64,000 nt of DNA from Ashinkailepas kermadecensis (GCA_034440615.1 JAOTOM010004753.1:37501-101500); one strand, 5' to 3'. Counted from the first letter of the stretch, positions 48,801 to 60,880 are shown. A program made the numbers and translations. Notes: a model not told the origin generated them from the letters alone.

Positions 48801-51800
48801 TGTCACGGACGCGTGCCCTCCCGGGATAGTGCGGGTGAGTGGTTGTGGTAGGTGATGCGGGGCCACCCCATCACGCCAGCTGTCACGGACGCGTGCCCTG
48901 CCGGGATAGTGCGGGTGAGTGGTTGTGGCAGGTGATGCGGGGCAACCCCATACGCCAGCTGTCACGGACGCGTGCCCTCCCGGGATAGTGCGGGTGAGTG
49001 GTTGTGGTAGGTGATGCGGGGCCACCCCACCACGCCAGCTGTCACGGACGCGTGCCCTCCCAGGATAGTGCGGGTGAGTGGTTGTGGCAGGTGATGCGGG
49101 GCCACCCCACCACGCCAGCTGTCACGGACGCGTGCCCTCCCGGGATAGTGCGGGTGAGTGGTTGTGGTAGGTGATGCGGGGCCACCCCATCACGCCAGCT
49201 GTCACGGACGCGTGCCCTCCCGGGATAGTGCGGGTGAGTGGTTGTGGCAGGTGATGCGGGGCCACCCCATCACGCCAGCTGTCACGGACGCGTGCCCTCC
49301 CGGGATAGTGCGGGTGAGTGGCTGTGGCGGGTGCTGCGGACGACCCCGCCTCACCAGTCGCCATTGATCCGTCACGTGGTGCGGGCACGTGATATAAACA
49401 TCGTTGGAGGGGCACCGGTGAGTGGTTTGACAAAGTCCGCGAGCTAGACACGTGCTCGCTGCCTGTTGCAGACATGTAAAGCAGAATTGAAGGATCACGA
49501 GACTGTGCCTTGGCGCGTTACTTCAGTTAGTGCCTGATTTGTGGCGGAAAATCGCTGCTTGACGCAGTGCCTCTCCACGTGCTGAGATTGCTGGCCATGC
49601 TGTTGGCCATAGCTGGATCTAGTCCCAAGGCTAGAGTTGGCTGCATCACACCCGACGTGTATTTTGAAGGTAATTCTGTCGACCATGGGTAGGTCCAGTC
49701 GTCTTGCTGAAGTCGGCTACATCATGGTGTAGTATACTCTCCTGTCTCTCCCCGAAGACAGACACCGAGATAAATGAATAGTGTGCGGCATTATGATGCG
49801 GGTCGATCGCGATAAGGTCCTACATGGATGGTGTAATGCGTCAGGTCTCGAATCAGCTCACAGCGTGAAGTTGATGGTAGCCGGCTGGACCCTGCGAAAG
49901 GTATGGTGTTTTTGTGCTTTCTTTTTACGTTATTTGTCACACGGAAGAATCCCCAATGTGTGTGTGTGCGCGCGCGGGCTTCGGAGCACAGACATTCCAA
50001 GCTTAATACCTGGCATTTGGCGTTTTCAAACCATGGTGGGTCTTTCATTTGGTTTATCAGTTGTAATTCCCTGAATCTCCAGGCAGGACACCGAGAACAG
50101 CCTCCTTCCTCATATTCTGCATGCTGAGCAGGTCGATCTCTATGCATGTACACCCAGCCTCTCAGCAGGCTTTCTGAGACGAAACTTAGTCTGATAATTA
50201 CACCATGGAACGATCCTTCCTTGGACTACTCTGGATTCACATTAAATAGCTTGATAAAATCCTTCTAAAACATGGAAGTTCGTGTTATGAACCAACTTTA
50301 ATTGTGTCTACTTCACGCTTTTGGCCCCGTAATGCCAGATAATTATCTACTCCTTGTAGTGCGAAGAGGTCGACTTATCCCCCGCCTCCCACCCTTTAAG
50401 TTTTGCTCTAAGCACGATGTAAAGATGCAGTAAGCGACATGGTATTGCTGCATGGTTGATTGTTTGGAATTGCGTGCAGCATTTGATCTCTATCTTTTCG
50501 TTGACCTTCCAGGTTAGATCAAACCAGTCAATGTTGGGGTGTATTCAGACACCGGTCTTTGCCGTAGTTTTCGAACCCTGGTCTTATAATAAATGCGATT
50601 TCGTGCTTGAGTATTGATTACATGCTAGCTGGAGACTTAGTCTTACCCAGGTGGCACTTGCAAGGTCGAGGTCACCGATCCCGTCGAGGCCAAATGCCTG
50701 GAAATATGTGATGAGCTGTTGAAGATAACAATGTTCGAAATAAATGGCATTCAGGTAAAGGTAATGGATGTCACCAAGGGAAAACCACTCTTCCTAGCCT
50801 CGTTTAAACTGTTTTTTTTTTTTAACTGAAAATTCTGATCAGTTGAGGCATTCCCCCAAAAATGCACCAAGCCCAAAATTTTCAAATCGAGTTCCTGGAG
50901 CAAATCACAGAAAATGAACCCCTGGTCCCAATTAGCCCGGCTTAGCAATTGGTACTTGCAATACTCCGTATTTTAGTCTCAAGAGCGCTCGAAATACACC
51001 TTATGGGTATTTCAAGTCTTTTATCGTTGGCCTTACCTGGCAATGACTTGAAACACCCCGTAAAGATGCCAGCTTCGACTGGTAACGTGCGTAACGATAA
51101 TGCGGGCCCCGCCCCCCCCCCCATCCTTTCTCTTCCCATCGCATTGTCCATTCATTGTCAACATCCCCGCTTATGTCCTTCATCCAACTCTTCAACAACA
51201 ACGCCTCTGTCATGAGCAGGTAGACCAATTTCCCCTGATCTATCCGTGCACTTAGTTTTATCGAGGTATTCGCTTCCCCTCTGTTCGTCCCACGGGTTCA
51301 CGGAGTCTTGGAGGTTGAGGTCCCTCGTCGCGCGGTGCTAGTTGTGGTGAGGGACCAACACGTCGCTTACGTTCCATTATCTCGGAGGGTCGGGCGGGCC
51401 CGTAGGGCTCCATGCGGGTCAAGTGGCTAGCCGCCTCCGGCCAGGGCCTGGGATTCGTCCCGTGCGTACCGGCCCGATCGGCTGGGGTCAAATGATGGGC
51501 GGTGCTGTAGCGCGGTCGGGGTGGTGAGGCTCTCCCGGTCATGCGAAGGTATCGGCTGCCCGTATAGCTCCGCGGACATCTGATGTCCTCCCGTTCACGG
51601 GGAAAAGGCGTCCCCCCAGTCTCCACCAGTGGAGCCTCAGTGTGGTGGGACGGCCGCGGCGCCGAAAACAAACGCCACTACATGGCATCCATACCCCCTC
51701 TCCCTGCAAAAAAGTCCCGGTTCCTTTCGCAGGGGTCAAACTAACCGTCCCACATTGATCGGAGTCCTATCAACCCGGTGAGTGGTTTGTTATTTGAGTT

Positions 51801-54800
51801 TCGGGGCGCACTGACTTCGTTCATACAGCGCCTATCATACATATCATACAGCGCCTATCAACCCGAGGTGGGAAAACGCTCCCTCTGCACCCGATGTGCT
51901 CGGCATCCGATGGCAGACAAAGGTATCTTTCTTCCCTGTCCCTCTTTCGAAGATGGGACGGATGTGATAGGTTTGGTAAGGGTGTTCGATGGCAGAAGCT
52001 AAAAGATGGTGGGCTCGAAGTAGAGTTTGTAGTACTAGAGCAAGCGGAGAAGGCACTGCAACATCCCAGTTTGTGTACCGTGAAGCAGGGGGGGGGGGAG
52101 GGGGGCAATAAGCGCGATGAAACAATTCCAATTACAGCAAAGTCATACAAAGCGAAAGGCACATCACGAGAAATATTCAACTGTTATGATCTGAGGCACG
52201 TACCAGAAGATGAGAGTCTCGACAGGTTGTCGGTAGTTCGGTAGTAACAGGTAGTTCGGAGTGACTGGAGCGAGGAAGATGAATGTGAGGAGAGGAGCAA
52301 ACATGATGCCGACGAGCAATATTATTTTGACCTTTAACCAAGCAAACCTGCCCTCTGAGATAATGGTAGGTCACGTGCGTGTGAAAGCTCTTCTCCTTGT
52401 CACTCCCAGTCTGCACACTATTTCATCCATGTTCCATATCGTCCATACTTTCACTATGGGATCACAAGCGTAGACTGACATACCTCCTATCCACCATACG
52501 CCACAGAGCGTACAGTTTTACAATGGAACATGCGTGATTTTCGGGCGAATTCTGCTGATTTGCAGATGTCTTTTTTATCGTACCACATCCCGCTCGCCGT
52601 GTATTTGCAGGGGACAATACTTTCGGATGCGTACCCAATGACTGCACCGTTATACAGCTGTTCATCATGGCTTACCGCCGTTACTCTGTTGTATGGCGGC
52701 GTTGCAATCCGCATCCACGCTACTGTTCCCTTTAAGATGCTCACAGTTAATGCTCAACTGCAGATCATTGCCGTTCACATTCACCTCGGGAAACTAAAGG
52801 CTACATTAGTGTTTTCATATATTTACGACTTTCGGAAGACCTGCCTGTGAGTGGCCTGGAAGCACTTTTGGAGCACCTTCCTGTCCAGGGCATGCTTTTC
52901 GGTGATTTGAATTGTCACAGTACGGTCTGGGGATGCGCGTTATCCAGAAGGAAGGCCATACAGCTAGAGGATTCTATTCACCGCAGCAGCCTGATTCCTT
53001 TAAATTCCGGGCGCACCACACGCATTTTCACCTTCGGGCTATAGGCTATAGGGCTATAATTGACCTATTCATTTCCTCCCCAAACATTGGTGACATGTTC
53101 GCATGGAGCGTTAGTAGTTCCCGGGAGGTAGTGATCATTTTCTGGTATGGTTCCCTATCGATACCACTGATCCCGCAAAACCTAATGGAACATGCAGCAC
53201 ATAAGTCGTACTTTTGTCCGCAACAGAATGTATTCCTCTTACTTGATCAAACCCTCGGCGTATTCTAGTCCGGTGGAGTACGAATGCCTGCAAAATTGCT
53301 CGTAAGCAACGCAAAAAGGCCTTCAGATGTTTCGACAAGTCATGCAAAATTGCAAACGTAATCAGTAATGGAGGAAGTAAGACAATAAGCAAGCGAATTA
53401 TGTAACACGCCAACCGCACCTTGCAAAACGGTATCAGCATAATTAATAGGTTTACTCCTGTCGGAAACGTTTGGCGCCACGTCCGTCTGCTTAGTAATCG
53501 GAGCTCGTCCACGCCCACGCAAGACCCCCAGATTTCTATAGTATGGGGAATGCGAAGAGCGCATGCCCGTATTTTTATTCACTTCATCTCATCTAGCTTA
53601 CAACGATGCTTTTACTTTCGGGATACTTTGACAAACTTTGACAACTCTGAAAGGTACTGCACCTGGTCCTGATCTTATTCATGATGGCATGTTTAAGGAT
53701 GTACACCATTATTCACTTTGTGCAATTTTAAATATATTATCCCCCCTTTCACTGGCGAGGGTTAAGAGCCCAGAACTCAATTTCTTGACACAATGTGCGC
53801 AAGTCACGTGGCGGACGGTGACGGGACGGCGGACGGATATTGTGAACGGTTTAGGAGTTACTTTCCTCAGAAACATATGAGGGGTGAGGGTAAATTGACA
53901 CCCCCCACCCGGCACTGCAAGGATTAATATGTAAGACGCTCAATTGCTTTAAAAAAAACTTCCATGCAATAATAACATGGTAGAGCTCCTTGCTGTCGCG
54001 AAGTCCTCCTTGCTGAATTCCCGTACATCGCCACTCAGCTCGAAAAGCTGCAGTTAGAATATATACTCAAGCAAAAAAAAAAAAAAACACATAATTTCCC
54101 TCAATTGCACAGAACGCCATTACAGACTCGAACGAAAAATGTTCATTCTGCTGAGTGTATAAATTCATGTGTCTTTCATGTGCCGTTTTTGGATCGTGTT
54201 CTTCGCTTCATTTGAATAAATCACACCCCAGGGCTTTTACCAGTAATTTTACATCCTCAGCTTTTTGTGGTAGAATTATCCAAATAAACGACATGAATTT
54301 ATGCAAATTAACTAATGAAGTGGAAATCAGTGCAGTGAAAATAAAGCTAGCTGCACAGTGGTGACTGTTTCACCAAATGCCTACAGTTGCACCTTGCAAT
54401 ATTTGAGAACTCTTGGCGCCCTGTTTTAGATTGTCTGGGGGGGGGGATTACCGTGTTCACCCACGACCAATCGGCGTGGAGATCGGTGACGCCAAATAGC
54501 CTAGCAATCGAATGCGTCGCAAACGAGCCAACGGTTCTTCTTCATTTTATTTGTACGGCTTACTTGTGCCCTGCCTGTGTTGGTTCCGCCTGGCGGCCGT
54601 GTGGGGTACTGGCAGCGTCTCGACACCGCCGCTGTCTGGTCGACAGGAGGTGCTGCACTACTACTCCACCCACATGAAGAAGGACCCGCTCAACTTCGCC
54701 GAGATCCTCACCGACATCGTGTACGAGGGTGTCCAGTACGCGCTGGTATGCGTCGGCTTCGCGGCGTTCGTGGCGTGGAACGGCGGCGTGGTGGTGGGCG

Positions 54801-56905
54801 ACAAGTCGGCACACGAGGCCGTGCTGAACGCGCCGCAGCTGCTCTACTGCCTCGCTACGGCCGCGCTCTTCCTGGCCCCGCTAATGGTCGACTCGGCGCA
54901 CGAGGTGAGGTTGGGTGGCGTCAGCGGTGCAGCAGGTGAGGTTGGGTGGCGTCAGCGGTGCAGCAGGTGAGGTTGGGTGGCATCAGCGGTGCAGCAGGTG
55001 AGGTTGGGTGGCGTCAGGGTGCAGCAGGTGAGGGCGGGTGGCGTCAGGGGTGCAGCAGGTGAGGTTGGGTGGCGTCAGCGGTGCAGCAGGTGAGGTTGAG
55101 TGGCGTCAGGGTGCAGCAGGTGAGGGCGGGTGGCGTCAGCGGTGCAGCAGGTGAGGGCGGGTGGCGTCAGGGGTGCAGCAGGTGAGGGCGGGTGGCGTCA
55201 GCGGTGCAGCAGGTGAGGGCGGGTGGCGTCAGGGGTGCAGCAGGTGAGGGCGGGTGGCGTCAGCGGTGCAGCAGGTGAGGGCGGGTGGCGTCAGCGGTGC
55301 AGCAGGTGAGGTTGGGTGGCGTCAGCGGTGCAGCAGGTGAGGTTGAGTGGCGTCAGCGGCGCAGCAGTTGAGGTTGAGTGGCGTCAGGGTGCAGCAGGTG
55401 AGGGCGGGTGGCGTCAGCGGTGCAGCAGGTGAGGTTGGGTGGCGTCAGGGTGCAGCAGGTGAGGGCGGGTGGCGTCAGGGATGCAGCAAGTGAGGTTGAG
55501 TGGCGTTACGGGTAGGTGATGTGAAGTGGTAAGGTGTGTGGTTACGTGACGGTCAGGTCAGATCTGGTGACGTCATGCACGGTTGGTGTGGTGAGGTGGC
55601 ACGGCTGGTAGTCACATTACGAATGATGGAGTGCGGCAGTGAGCGAAACGGGAATGCGATGAGATAGCAGTGTAGCGACGTCGTATGCTGAGGGTGGTCG
55701 GGCACGTCATGCCTCGTTGGCTGCTGTTTTCATCGAGCGTGCGCATGCGATGCATTTTATGCTTATGGGTCACGTGTATCACGGCCGGGTTGGTCGGTTT
55801 TGTACGGTGCACGCTGCGACCCACCGATGCCTTGGCGCGGCAGTAAATGTAGCGGGCAAAACTTTAAATGAACAGATATCAGCAGGAGCTTCGCATTCAA
55901 TTCTGCATGCCACTTGGCAGGGACAAGCAAATTGAAAGCCAACCGTTGGCCGTTGTTAACGGGAATGCCGCGTGCACAGCTGCCCTCTCGATGCGACGTC
56001 TGGTCCGACCAGTGTTAAAATAATGGCTTTTCGTTAGGTGTGAGATATCGAAGCGAGTACAGCAGGATGTCGAAATTCGCCATGGAAATGATGTCGCTTT
56101 ACATAACTTATACGCTTTTCCAACACAATCTTGATTATCCACTGATATTGTATAATAGACCCCACCATAGGTAACCTGTTACCTGTAATTATGTTAAGAG
56201 ATGCTCGTGTATCAGGATCCACAATGGTGAGTACAAGCATGATGCATATCAACGAGATACTGTCAGAAGTTATATTTAAAGACTTCATAAAGGCTCATCA
56301 AGAAGCGCAATGGCGATGCTTCTTTGAGAGGAATATCGATTAAGTGTTCAGAAAGTGGTATATTCCACCCTATTTCACGAATAATGTATAACTGGGTCGG
56401 GCACTAACTGACCGGTGACCCATTTCAGATGGCGGCCACAGTGAGGCGGCGTCCGATGCTGTGGGGCGTCGTGGCTGCCGTGCTGACGCTGCTGCTGCAG
56501 TCTGCCGGCGCGGCGCACCCCTACCTGCTGGCCGACAACCGACACATCGCGTTCTACGCGTGGCGCCGCTGGCTGGGCCACCCGACGCTGAAGCTGACGC
56601 TGGTGCCGGCCGCGCTGCTGTCGCTGCTGCTGCTGGCGGCCGGCGCGGCGCGGCGGCCGTTCCTGGCGCGGGCCGCGCTGGCGGCCGGCGCCGCCGCGGC
56701 GCTGGTGCCGCACGGCCTGCTCGAGTTCCGCTACTTCGTGCTGCCGTTCCTGATGGTGCGGCTGCACCTGCGGCCGCCGGCGCCGCTCGGCGTGCTCGGC
56801 GAGTGCGCGCTGTACGCAGCCGTCAACGCGGCCACCCTCTACCTGTTCACGGTGAAGACGTTCACCTGGGACGACCAGCCCGGTCTGCAGAGGATCATCT
56901 GGTGA
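42882..56905 (+). CDS. ALG10: ALG10 dolichyl-P-Glc alpha-1,2-glucosyltransferase
   Basis: Exons: 42882-43079, 44025-44207, 47797-47962, 48443-48594, 54647-54904, 56429-56905. All introns are GT/AG; phases 0, 0, 1, 0, 0 are compatible and give 477 codons, against about 473 in the human enzyme. It transfers the terminal alpha-1,2 glucose from dolichyl-phosphate-glucose to the dolichol-linked glycan in the ER lumen, completing the Glc3Man9GlcNAc2 donor for N-glycosylation. Family landmarks: FIDEAFHIPQCQRYC (residues 46-60), DDKITTLPGLY (68-78), FLYYTD (152-157), VRQNNVIW (189-196), GGVVVGDKSAHEA (279-291), HPYLLADNRH (349-358) and LLEFRYFVLPF. Many hydrophobic segments fit a multi-pass ER protein. 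The start could be Met1 or Met11 (42912). Exons are GC-rich against AT-rich surroundings. Each intron carries a splice-junction-like minisatellite. Confidence 0.95.
43523..44024 (+). repeat. ALG10 intron 1 array: six copies of acceptor plus exon 2 start
   Basis: Copies start at 43523, 43615, 43700, 43770, 43855 and 43940, mostly 85 bp apart, and the true exon 2 follows at 44025. Each reproduces a GACAG acceptor and about the first 52 bases of exon 2 (one copy is 15 bp shorter, the first is most diverged). In full copies the exon frame ends in TGA directly after the duplicated part. Upstream, 43130-43440 holds an older degenerate repeat built on GGTAACCGAGATGTGGC. Confidence 0.92.
44208..45385. 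other. ALG10 intron 2, non-repetitive part
   Basis: Mostly AT-rich unique sequence without recognisable exons or transposon ends. Open frame continues past the exon 2 donor for about 40 codons, which is readthrough and not conserved-looking. Confidence 0.5.
45386..47796 (+). repeat. ALG10 intron 2 array: about 50 copies of acceptor plus exon 3 start
   Basis: Units of about 47 bp read TGTCTGACTGTGCTGTGTGC, then CGCCAG, then GAGGTGCRCGAGTGGCGCCA. The last unit leads directly into exon 3 (CACCAG/GAGGTGCGCGAGTGG). So each unit copies the polypyrimidine/acceptor and about 21 bases of exon 3. Copies at both ends are most regular; the middle (45650-47200) has many small deletions. Minus-strand frames of up to 842 codons cross it and are artefacts. 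Confidence 0.92.
47941..48160 (+). repeat. ALG10 intron 3 array: exon 3 end plus donor, five diverged copies
   Basis: The exon 3 end and donor (GGTACAGCCGCCTGCATAG/GTGAGTCGCTGG) recurs at about 47990, 48035, 48080 and 48118 with spacing of 41-45 bp and substitutions. Later copies read CATAGGTCACTGG or TATAGGTCAGTCAC, so the GT is kept but the donor consensus is weaker. Confidence 0.75.
48369..48389 (+). repeat. Short dispersed repeat copy in intron 3
   Basis: GGTCGACGCGCCCTGAAGCA matches the family at 5807 and the insert at 62519-62556. It lies about 55 bp before exon 4. Confidence 0.4.
48580..49330 (+). repeat. ALG10 intron 4 array: exon 4 end plus donor, ten copies
   Basis: 80-bp units each contain CCCAGGATAGTGCGG/GTGAGT, the last bases of exon 4 and its donor. 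The real donor GT is at 48595, with copies at 48675, 48755, 48835, 48915, 48994, 49074, 49154, 49234 and 49314. In each intronic unit CCCTCCCAG before GATAGTGCGG also looks like an acceptor, so every unit resembles a 10-base micro-exon with both splice sites. Confidence 0.93.
49331..51243. other. ALG10 intron 4, unique part
   Basis: No recognisable gene or element. A GTGTGTGTGCGCGCGCG run (about 49960) and poly-T/poly-C tracts (50811, 51111) occur. Confidence 0.4.
51244..53760 (+). mobile_element. Jockey-like LINE, decayed, in ALG10 intron 4
   Basis: A GC-rich leader (51244-51880) precedes ORF1 remnants: LKDGGLEVEF and the block up to NCYDLRHVPEDES (51900-52220), then LILTFNQANLPSEIMVGHVRV-like text (about 52325-52385). 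ORF2 follows with an endonuclease start RDFRANSADLQ (52533), LFGDLNCHSTVWG (about 52896) and a reverse-transcriptase beginning LKGTAPGPDLIHDGM (about 53643). Frame changes and stops are frequent and the element ends early in the reverse transcriptase. Order and motifs fit the Jockey group. It lies in the same orientation as ALG10. Confidence 0.8.
54445..54530 (+). mobile_element. SINE remnant, ALG10 intron 4
   Basis: CACGACCAATCGGCGTGGAG and the following GGTGACGCCAAATAGCCTAG resemble the body of the SINE at 42081-42243. The tRNA-like head and tail are lost. It ends about 115 bp before exon 5. Confidence 0.55.
54896..55505 (+). repeat. ALG10 intron 5 array: exon 5 end plus donor, about 20 copies
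   Basis: 31-bp units read GTGAGGTTGGGTGGCGTCAG plus CGGTGCAGCAG. The first unit starts at the real donor (GCGCACGAG/GTGAGG at 54905). Each unit boundary CAG/GTGAGG is itself a good donor. GTTGGG and GGCGGG variants alternate. The exonic similarity covers only about nine bases, so derivation from the junction is less certain than in introns 1, 2 and 4. Confidence 0.85.
56010..56394. mobile_element. Small hAT element, family C copy 2, in ALG10 intron 5
   Basis: It starts CAGTGTTAAAATAATGG and ends with the complement of CAGTTATACATTATTCGTG. The flanks GGTCCGAC / GGTCGGGC match at 6 of 8 positions. It ends 34 bp before exon 6, just upstream of a possible branch point (CACTAAC) and the acceptor. 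Confidence 0.82.
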
Positions 56906-57399
56906 ATGAGCCGGCTGGGTCCGTACCCAGAGATGCTGAAAGTGGACTTACGTGAAGGTTTGGGGTGCAGCTGCTGGCGGACCTGCGACGCTGCGACTGG
57001 TGGTGGTTCCTCTCCACACCACACTTGTCGGCGAGCTTGCCGCGGCGCGGGGCCGGGTAGTCACTGCAGGGCAGGCTGTTTGTCACCGGACGGCGGTCAC
57101 GGCACACACTAGCCGGCGCTGCGTCGTGCGTGTGCCGGACGTGGCAGCAGGGTGACGATCTGGGGACGAGGCGCTGTCGTCACTAGTGATCCGCCGTCTC
57201 GGTGGCCTCGCACGGACTCTCGCCAGTCAAGCCAACTCCTGTCCGTAACCTGTGACATCTCGCCGACTCCCGCCGGCCGCACGGCGGGACTCACGCTGGT
57301 GAGCTGTGACCTTTCACAGACTCTCGCCGATGCTCTTTGGTGGAGCAACTGAGCGCAGAGAAGGAACACGTTTGGACAGTGGTATCTTGCGAGGGGGTT

Positions 57400-57605
57400 A
57401 AGATAGTTGGAGTGAGTCGTGTGTGGACGAGTCAGGTTGCCAGCTGATGGTGGGGGAGATAGCTGGAGTGAGTCTTGTGTGGACGAGTCAGGTCGTCGTT
57501 TGATGGCGGGGGAGATAGCTGGAGTGAGTCGTGTGTGGACCAGTCAGGTTGTTGGTTGATGGTGGGGTGGGGGGTAGCTGGAGTGAGTCGTGTGTAGACC
57601 AGTCA
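57400..57605. repeat. About 66-bp tandem repeat, 3-4 units
   Basis: Units contain GGAGTGAGTCGTGTGTGGAC and GAGTCAGGTTG, then a G-rich stretch. It lies 0.5 kb downstream of the ALG10 stop. The interval from 56906 shows no clear AATAAA that I can assign to ALG10. Confidence 0.75.
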
Positions 57606-60600
57606 GCCGGACGGTCACAGTGCACATGATGACGCGCCAGCAGTGCCCGGCACTGCTCAGTCCCAGCTCGCTAGTTTGCTGGTGTTGGATGGGCGGCGAG
57701 CTGGACCGATGGTCAGCACTGCCGCCAGCCGGGGCTCGCCGTGAGACTCCGTAAGTCGGTGGCGTCGGTCCGGTACAGTTCGGCGCGGGCTGGGCCGGGG
57801 TAGGTGCACCGCTGAGAGGCTGGGTTGGCATGTGGACTGGTGTGCGGGTGCACTCTAGTCGATTGTTGCATCGCACCGTGTGCACCTGTCGGTGGTTCAG
57901 CTGTGTTGAGTGTTTGTGCTCGCTCGCCGTCGTGTCGGTCTCTGAGTGATCGTGTCACTCCTGGGGTAGGCCGCGATTAGACCATCAGTGGTACTGTTGA
58001 CCTGCTGCAAGGGTTATTCTTTTGACTCGTACCACCCAGCGCCCTCAAATGGGTCGTGTCAAAGGAGATGCCTTCAATGATTACAAAATGCGTTCTTGTC
58101 TCCGGAGTTTGTTTTTGATATAGGAGCCGTGTGTTAACAAAGCATAAAACAAGGGCAAAGCCATTTTGAACTTCACTTTACTTTCGTGTGACACCGTGGG
58201 ACCAATGTGCAACTTTGCCAATGTTACAGAGCATCTGCCTGCCTCCACCACCTGTTCCACGCGCTTGGCTCCTCCAGTATCAAGAACAGACGTCCCACCA
58301 GTGGGTAGTGTGGTGCCCAACAAAGTGATGCTGCAGTCCTTTGGCTCCCCCAGTCTCAACAGCAGATGTCCCACCAGTGGGGTGTCAGCAGTGATGCCGA
58401 TACCCTTGTATGAGAGGACTACATTTTCCATATATCATGGCACTAAACAAAAAATGTTGGGCACATTTTATAAACCAATCTAGCACTTCACTTCTTCACT
58501 GAATGTTATGCCTCAGTACATCACTTTTACAGCTTCGATTGCGACTGATGTTCTTGATTCCAGTCGGCCAGTTTCAATGGACGCTCTGCGCTCCGCACCA
58601 AAGACAACTCGCACGTTGTTTCGGCCTGCGGAGGGCCTTCTGGGGCTGCGCGTGCAGATCCGCCGGTCCTAATCGCAACTCCTCTTTATCCGGATGTGGT
58701 AGGCGCTTGTGCGTCACGTCGGCTAGACCGGCCATGTCCGTGGCGTTTTCTCTGAACGCCGCCGCTGACCACCATTGCAGGAGCGGCCGGTTTTCATGAG
58801 CCGCGTGTTGGCCTCCGTCTGTGTCAATACAGCAATACATCACTGCGGGCGCTGACGCGTGGTCTTCCTGCTCAGAACTGGCGCCGCCGAGCGTCACGCA
58901 CGCGCGCGGGGTCGTCGTTGGTCCTGAGCGATCCGGAGGAACTGACGTTCGCGCGCCACGCAGTTACGCGTGGCAGCTGCGTGGTTATCCCGTGAGCCGC
59001 AGCGCCGTAAAGTTCGTTTTCTGGCGAAGTGGCGATTGTCTGCAGACAACGGCGTCCATGTGTGTCGATTTGTATGAATTTGAAGGGACCTTGCTCCTCA
59101 GTAATTCGAACTTTTCACATGGGATTATATGAGGTGCCCCTCCCACCAATCTATTAGGCTGACCATTGCCTCCATGTACTACCCTCCACAAAAAAATATT
59201 CAGAAATTAACACTCCCGGTGGCTTCACCTTTGTTTTCGGCGTGAGAGGTGGTGAGCTTCGGAGGCAGTCTTCGGTGGGAAACCCCCTGACGGCCTTTTC
59301 TCAAAGCAGGGCTGCACATCGTCACACAAAAAACTGGTCGATCTCCCCCGAACCAATTGTACAATGTACATGCCATACATTGTGCTGAATGTTGGGAGGG
59401 GTGTCTTGCAGAAGTATCCACAGCTATCGTGACCGCGCAGTCTGGAAATCATCCACATGTACGCATTACGATCCCTAAGCGTCATCTGCTCAGCGACGAA
59501 CAGTTACGAGCAATTTTGTAAAGCCTTCCGAATCCCGCAGAAGCGCTTTCAGCGTGATGGTGCGAGGCATCGGTGCCGATTGGATGCCGTGGATGTCCGG
59601 TGCCACTCTGTGATGATGCATGTGCCCAGGCAGCCGATGGAGAGACTGGTAGCCCCGATGACTGTTAGAGATGCTGGATGCTGGAGGCGACGCTGCGACA
59701 CCCAGCGACGCTCCTAGACTGTAGGATGGAACACCGGCTCAAACCAGAGTACCTGCCCTAGGCGACTGGTGACGAAGAGTGGGGGGGGGGGCACCGATAT
59801 ACTGAAGCCCGCCGCGCAGACTCTGCAACCTGTGGAGGGACACGCGTGAACTAGCAGTAGTTCGTTTGCTTTCCGAAATACTTGGTGCCCTGATCGCTTC
59901 GGTGTTTGCATTTTCCAAAGACAACGGCGTACATCGAGACGATGTATTTCGATATGCACCATATTGGTTCACTGAACCTCCCGTGAACACAAACAAATCC
60001 TTTGTTGGTCCCTCTGAAAGGCACAAAACATTGGCACAACTTGTTAGCACGTAGACGTATGTAACCGCGCACCGCTGTTGAGCCTGGGCCGTAAGTCATC
60101 TACAATGGTGGAAGCTCTTGGGAATCGGCACCATACGAAGCATTAGCGGATAAATGTCAACCAAACTAAACTATGGCAAGCAAGTTGCGTTCATTCACGT
60201 CTTGATTGCTGTCGCTGTCTTTATCCAAGTTGGAAAAGCAGACCTACTAAACGACTTGCAGTCTTAAGGAAGGCACAGAGAATACGCCACCACCGTCGGC
60301 ACTCGGAGGGGGGGAGTTCCTGCCACATTGGTTACGGTCAATAAATGGAATAGAACATATTAGTAAACAGAAACTTAGTCCACACCAATCCCTGAAACCA
60401 TCCAACAATTTCCAAGCAATAGAGCCACCGACTTCACCTGGGAGCTGCTGGTCAACAAATGGCAAGGCGTCCGGCCAGTATTGCACTGTCCAATGGCACG
60501 GCTACCGCTGATCTACGGCAGGGCACTGGCCGTGGCTGAGCGGAAATAAGCTCACCACAACAGCCACCCGCGTGATCGTCGCAACCCATAGATACATCCC

Positions 60601-60880
60601 GAGCAGGAGATACACCGCTAGCAAAACATGTGCACTGCATTCGAGTTGCTGAGTATTTTCGTCGAACGGAAACAAGCAGAACGGACGCGCAGGGCAGACC
60701 GACAGACAGACAGGACAGGACACCTCGGGACAACCGGCCAGACACCGAACAGCTGATCAACGCGACAGCATCTGCCGGCGCCCGTCACGCACCACTGCCA
60801 CCTGACGGCGCGGCGGGGAACTGCTGGTGTCGACCAGTCGGTCTCTGCCGTCCTGCCCTGGCCCGACAGAGCACAGGCAA
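57606..60880. other. No gene recognised
   Basis: Mixed unique sequence. 58250-58390 contains an imperfect duplication of GTCCCACCAGTGG with its flanks. Frames of 60-116 codons on both strands have no recognisable domain. Confidence 0.35.

Noticed and set aside
56461..56955. Ala/Gly/Arg-rich 164-codon plus frame overlapping ALG10 exon 6
   Set aside because: Shadow frame of a very GC-rich conserved exon; the ALG10 frame carries the family motifs.
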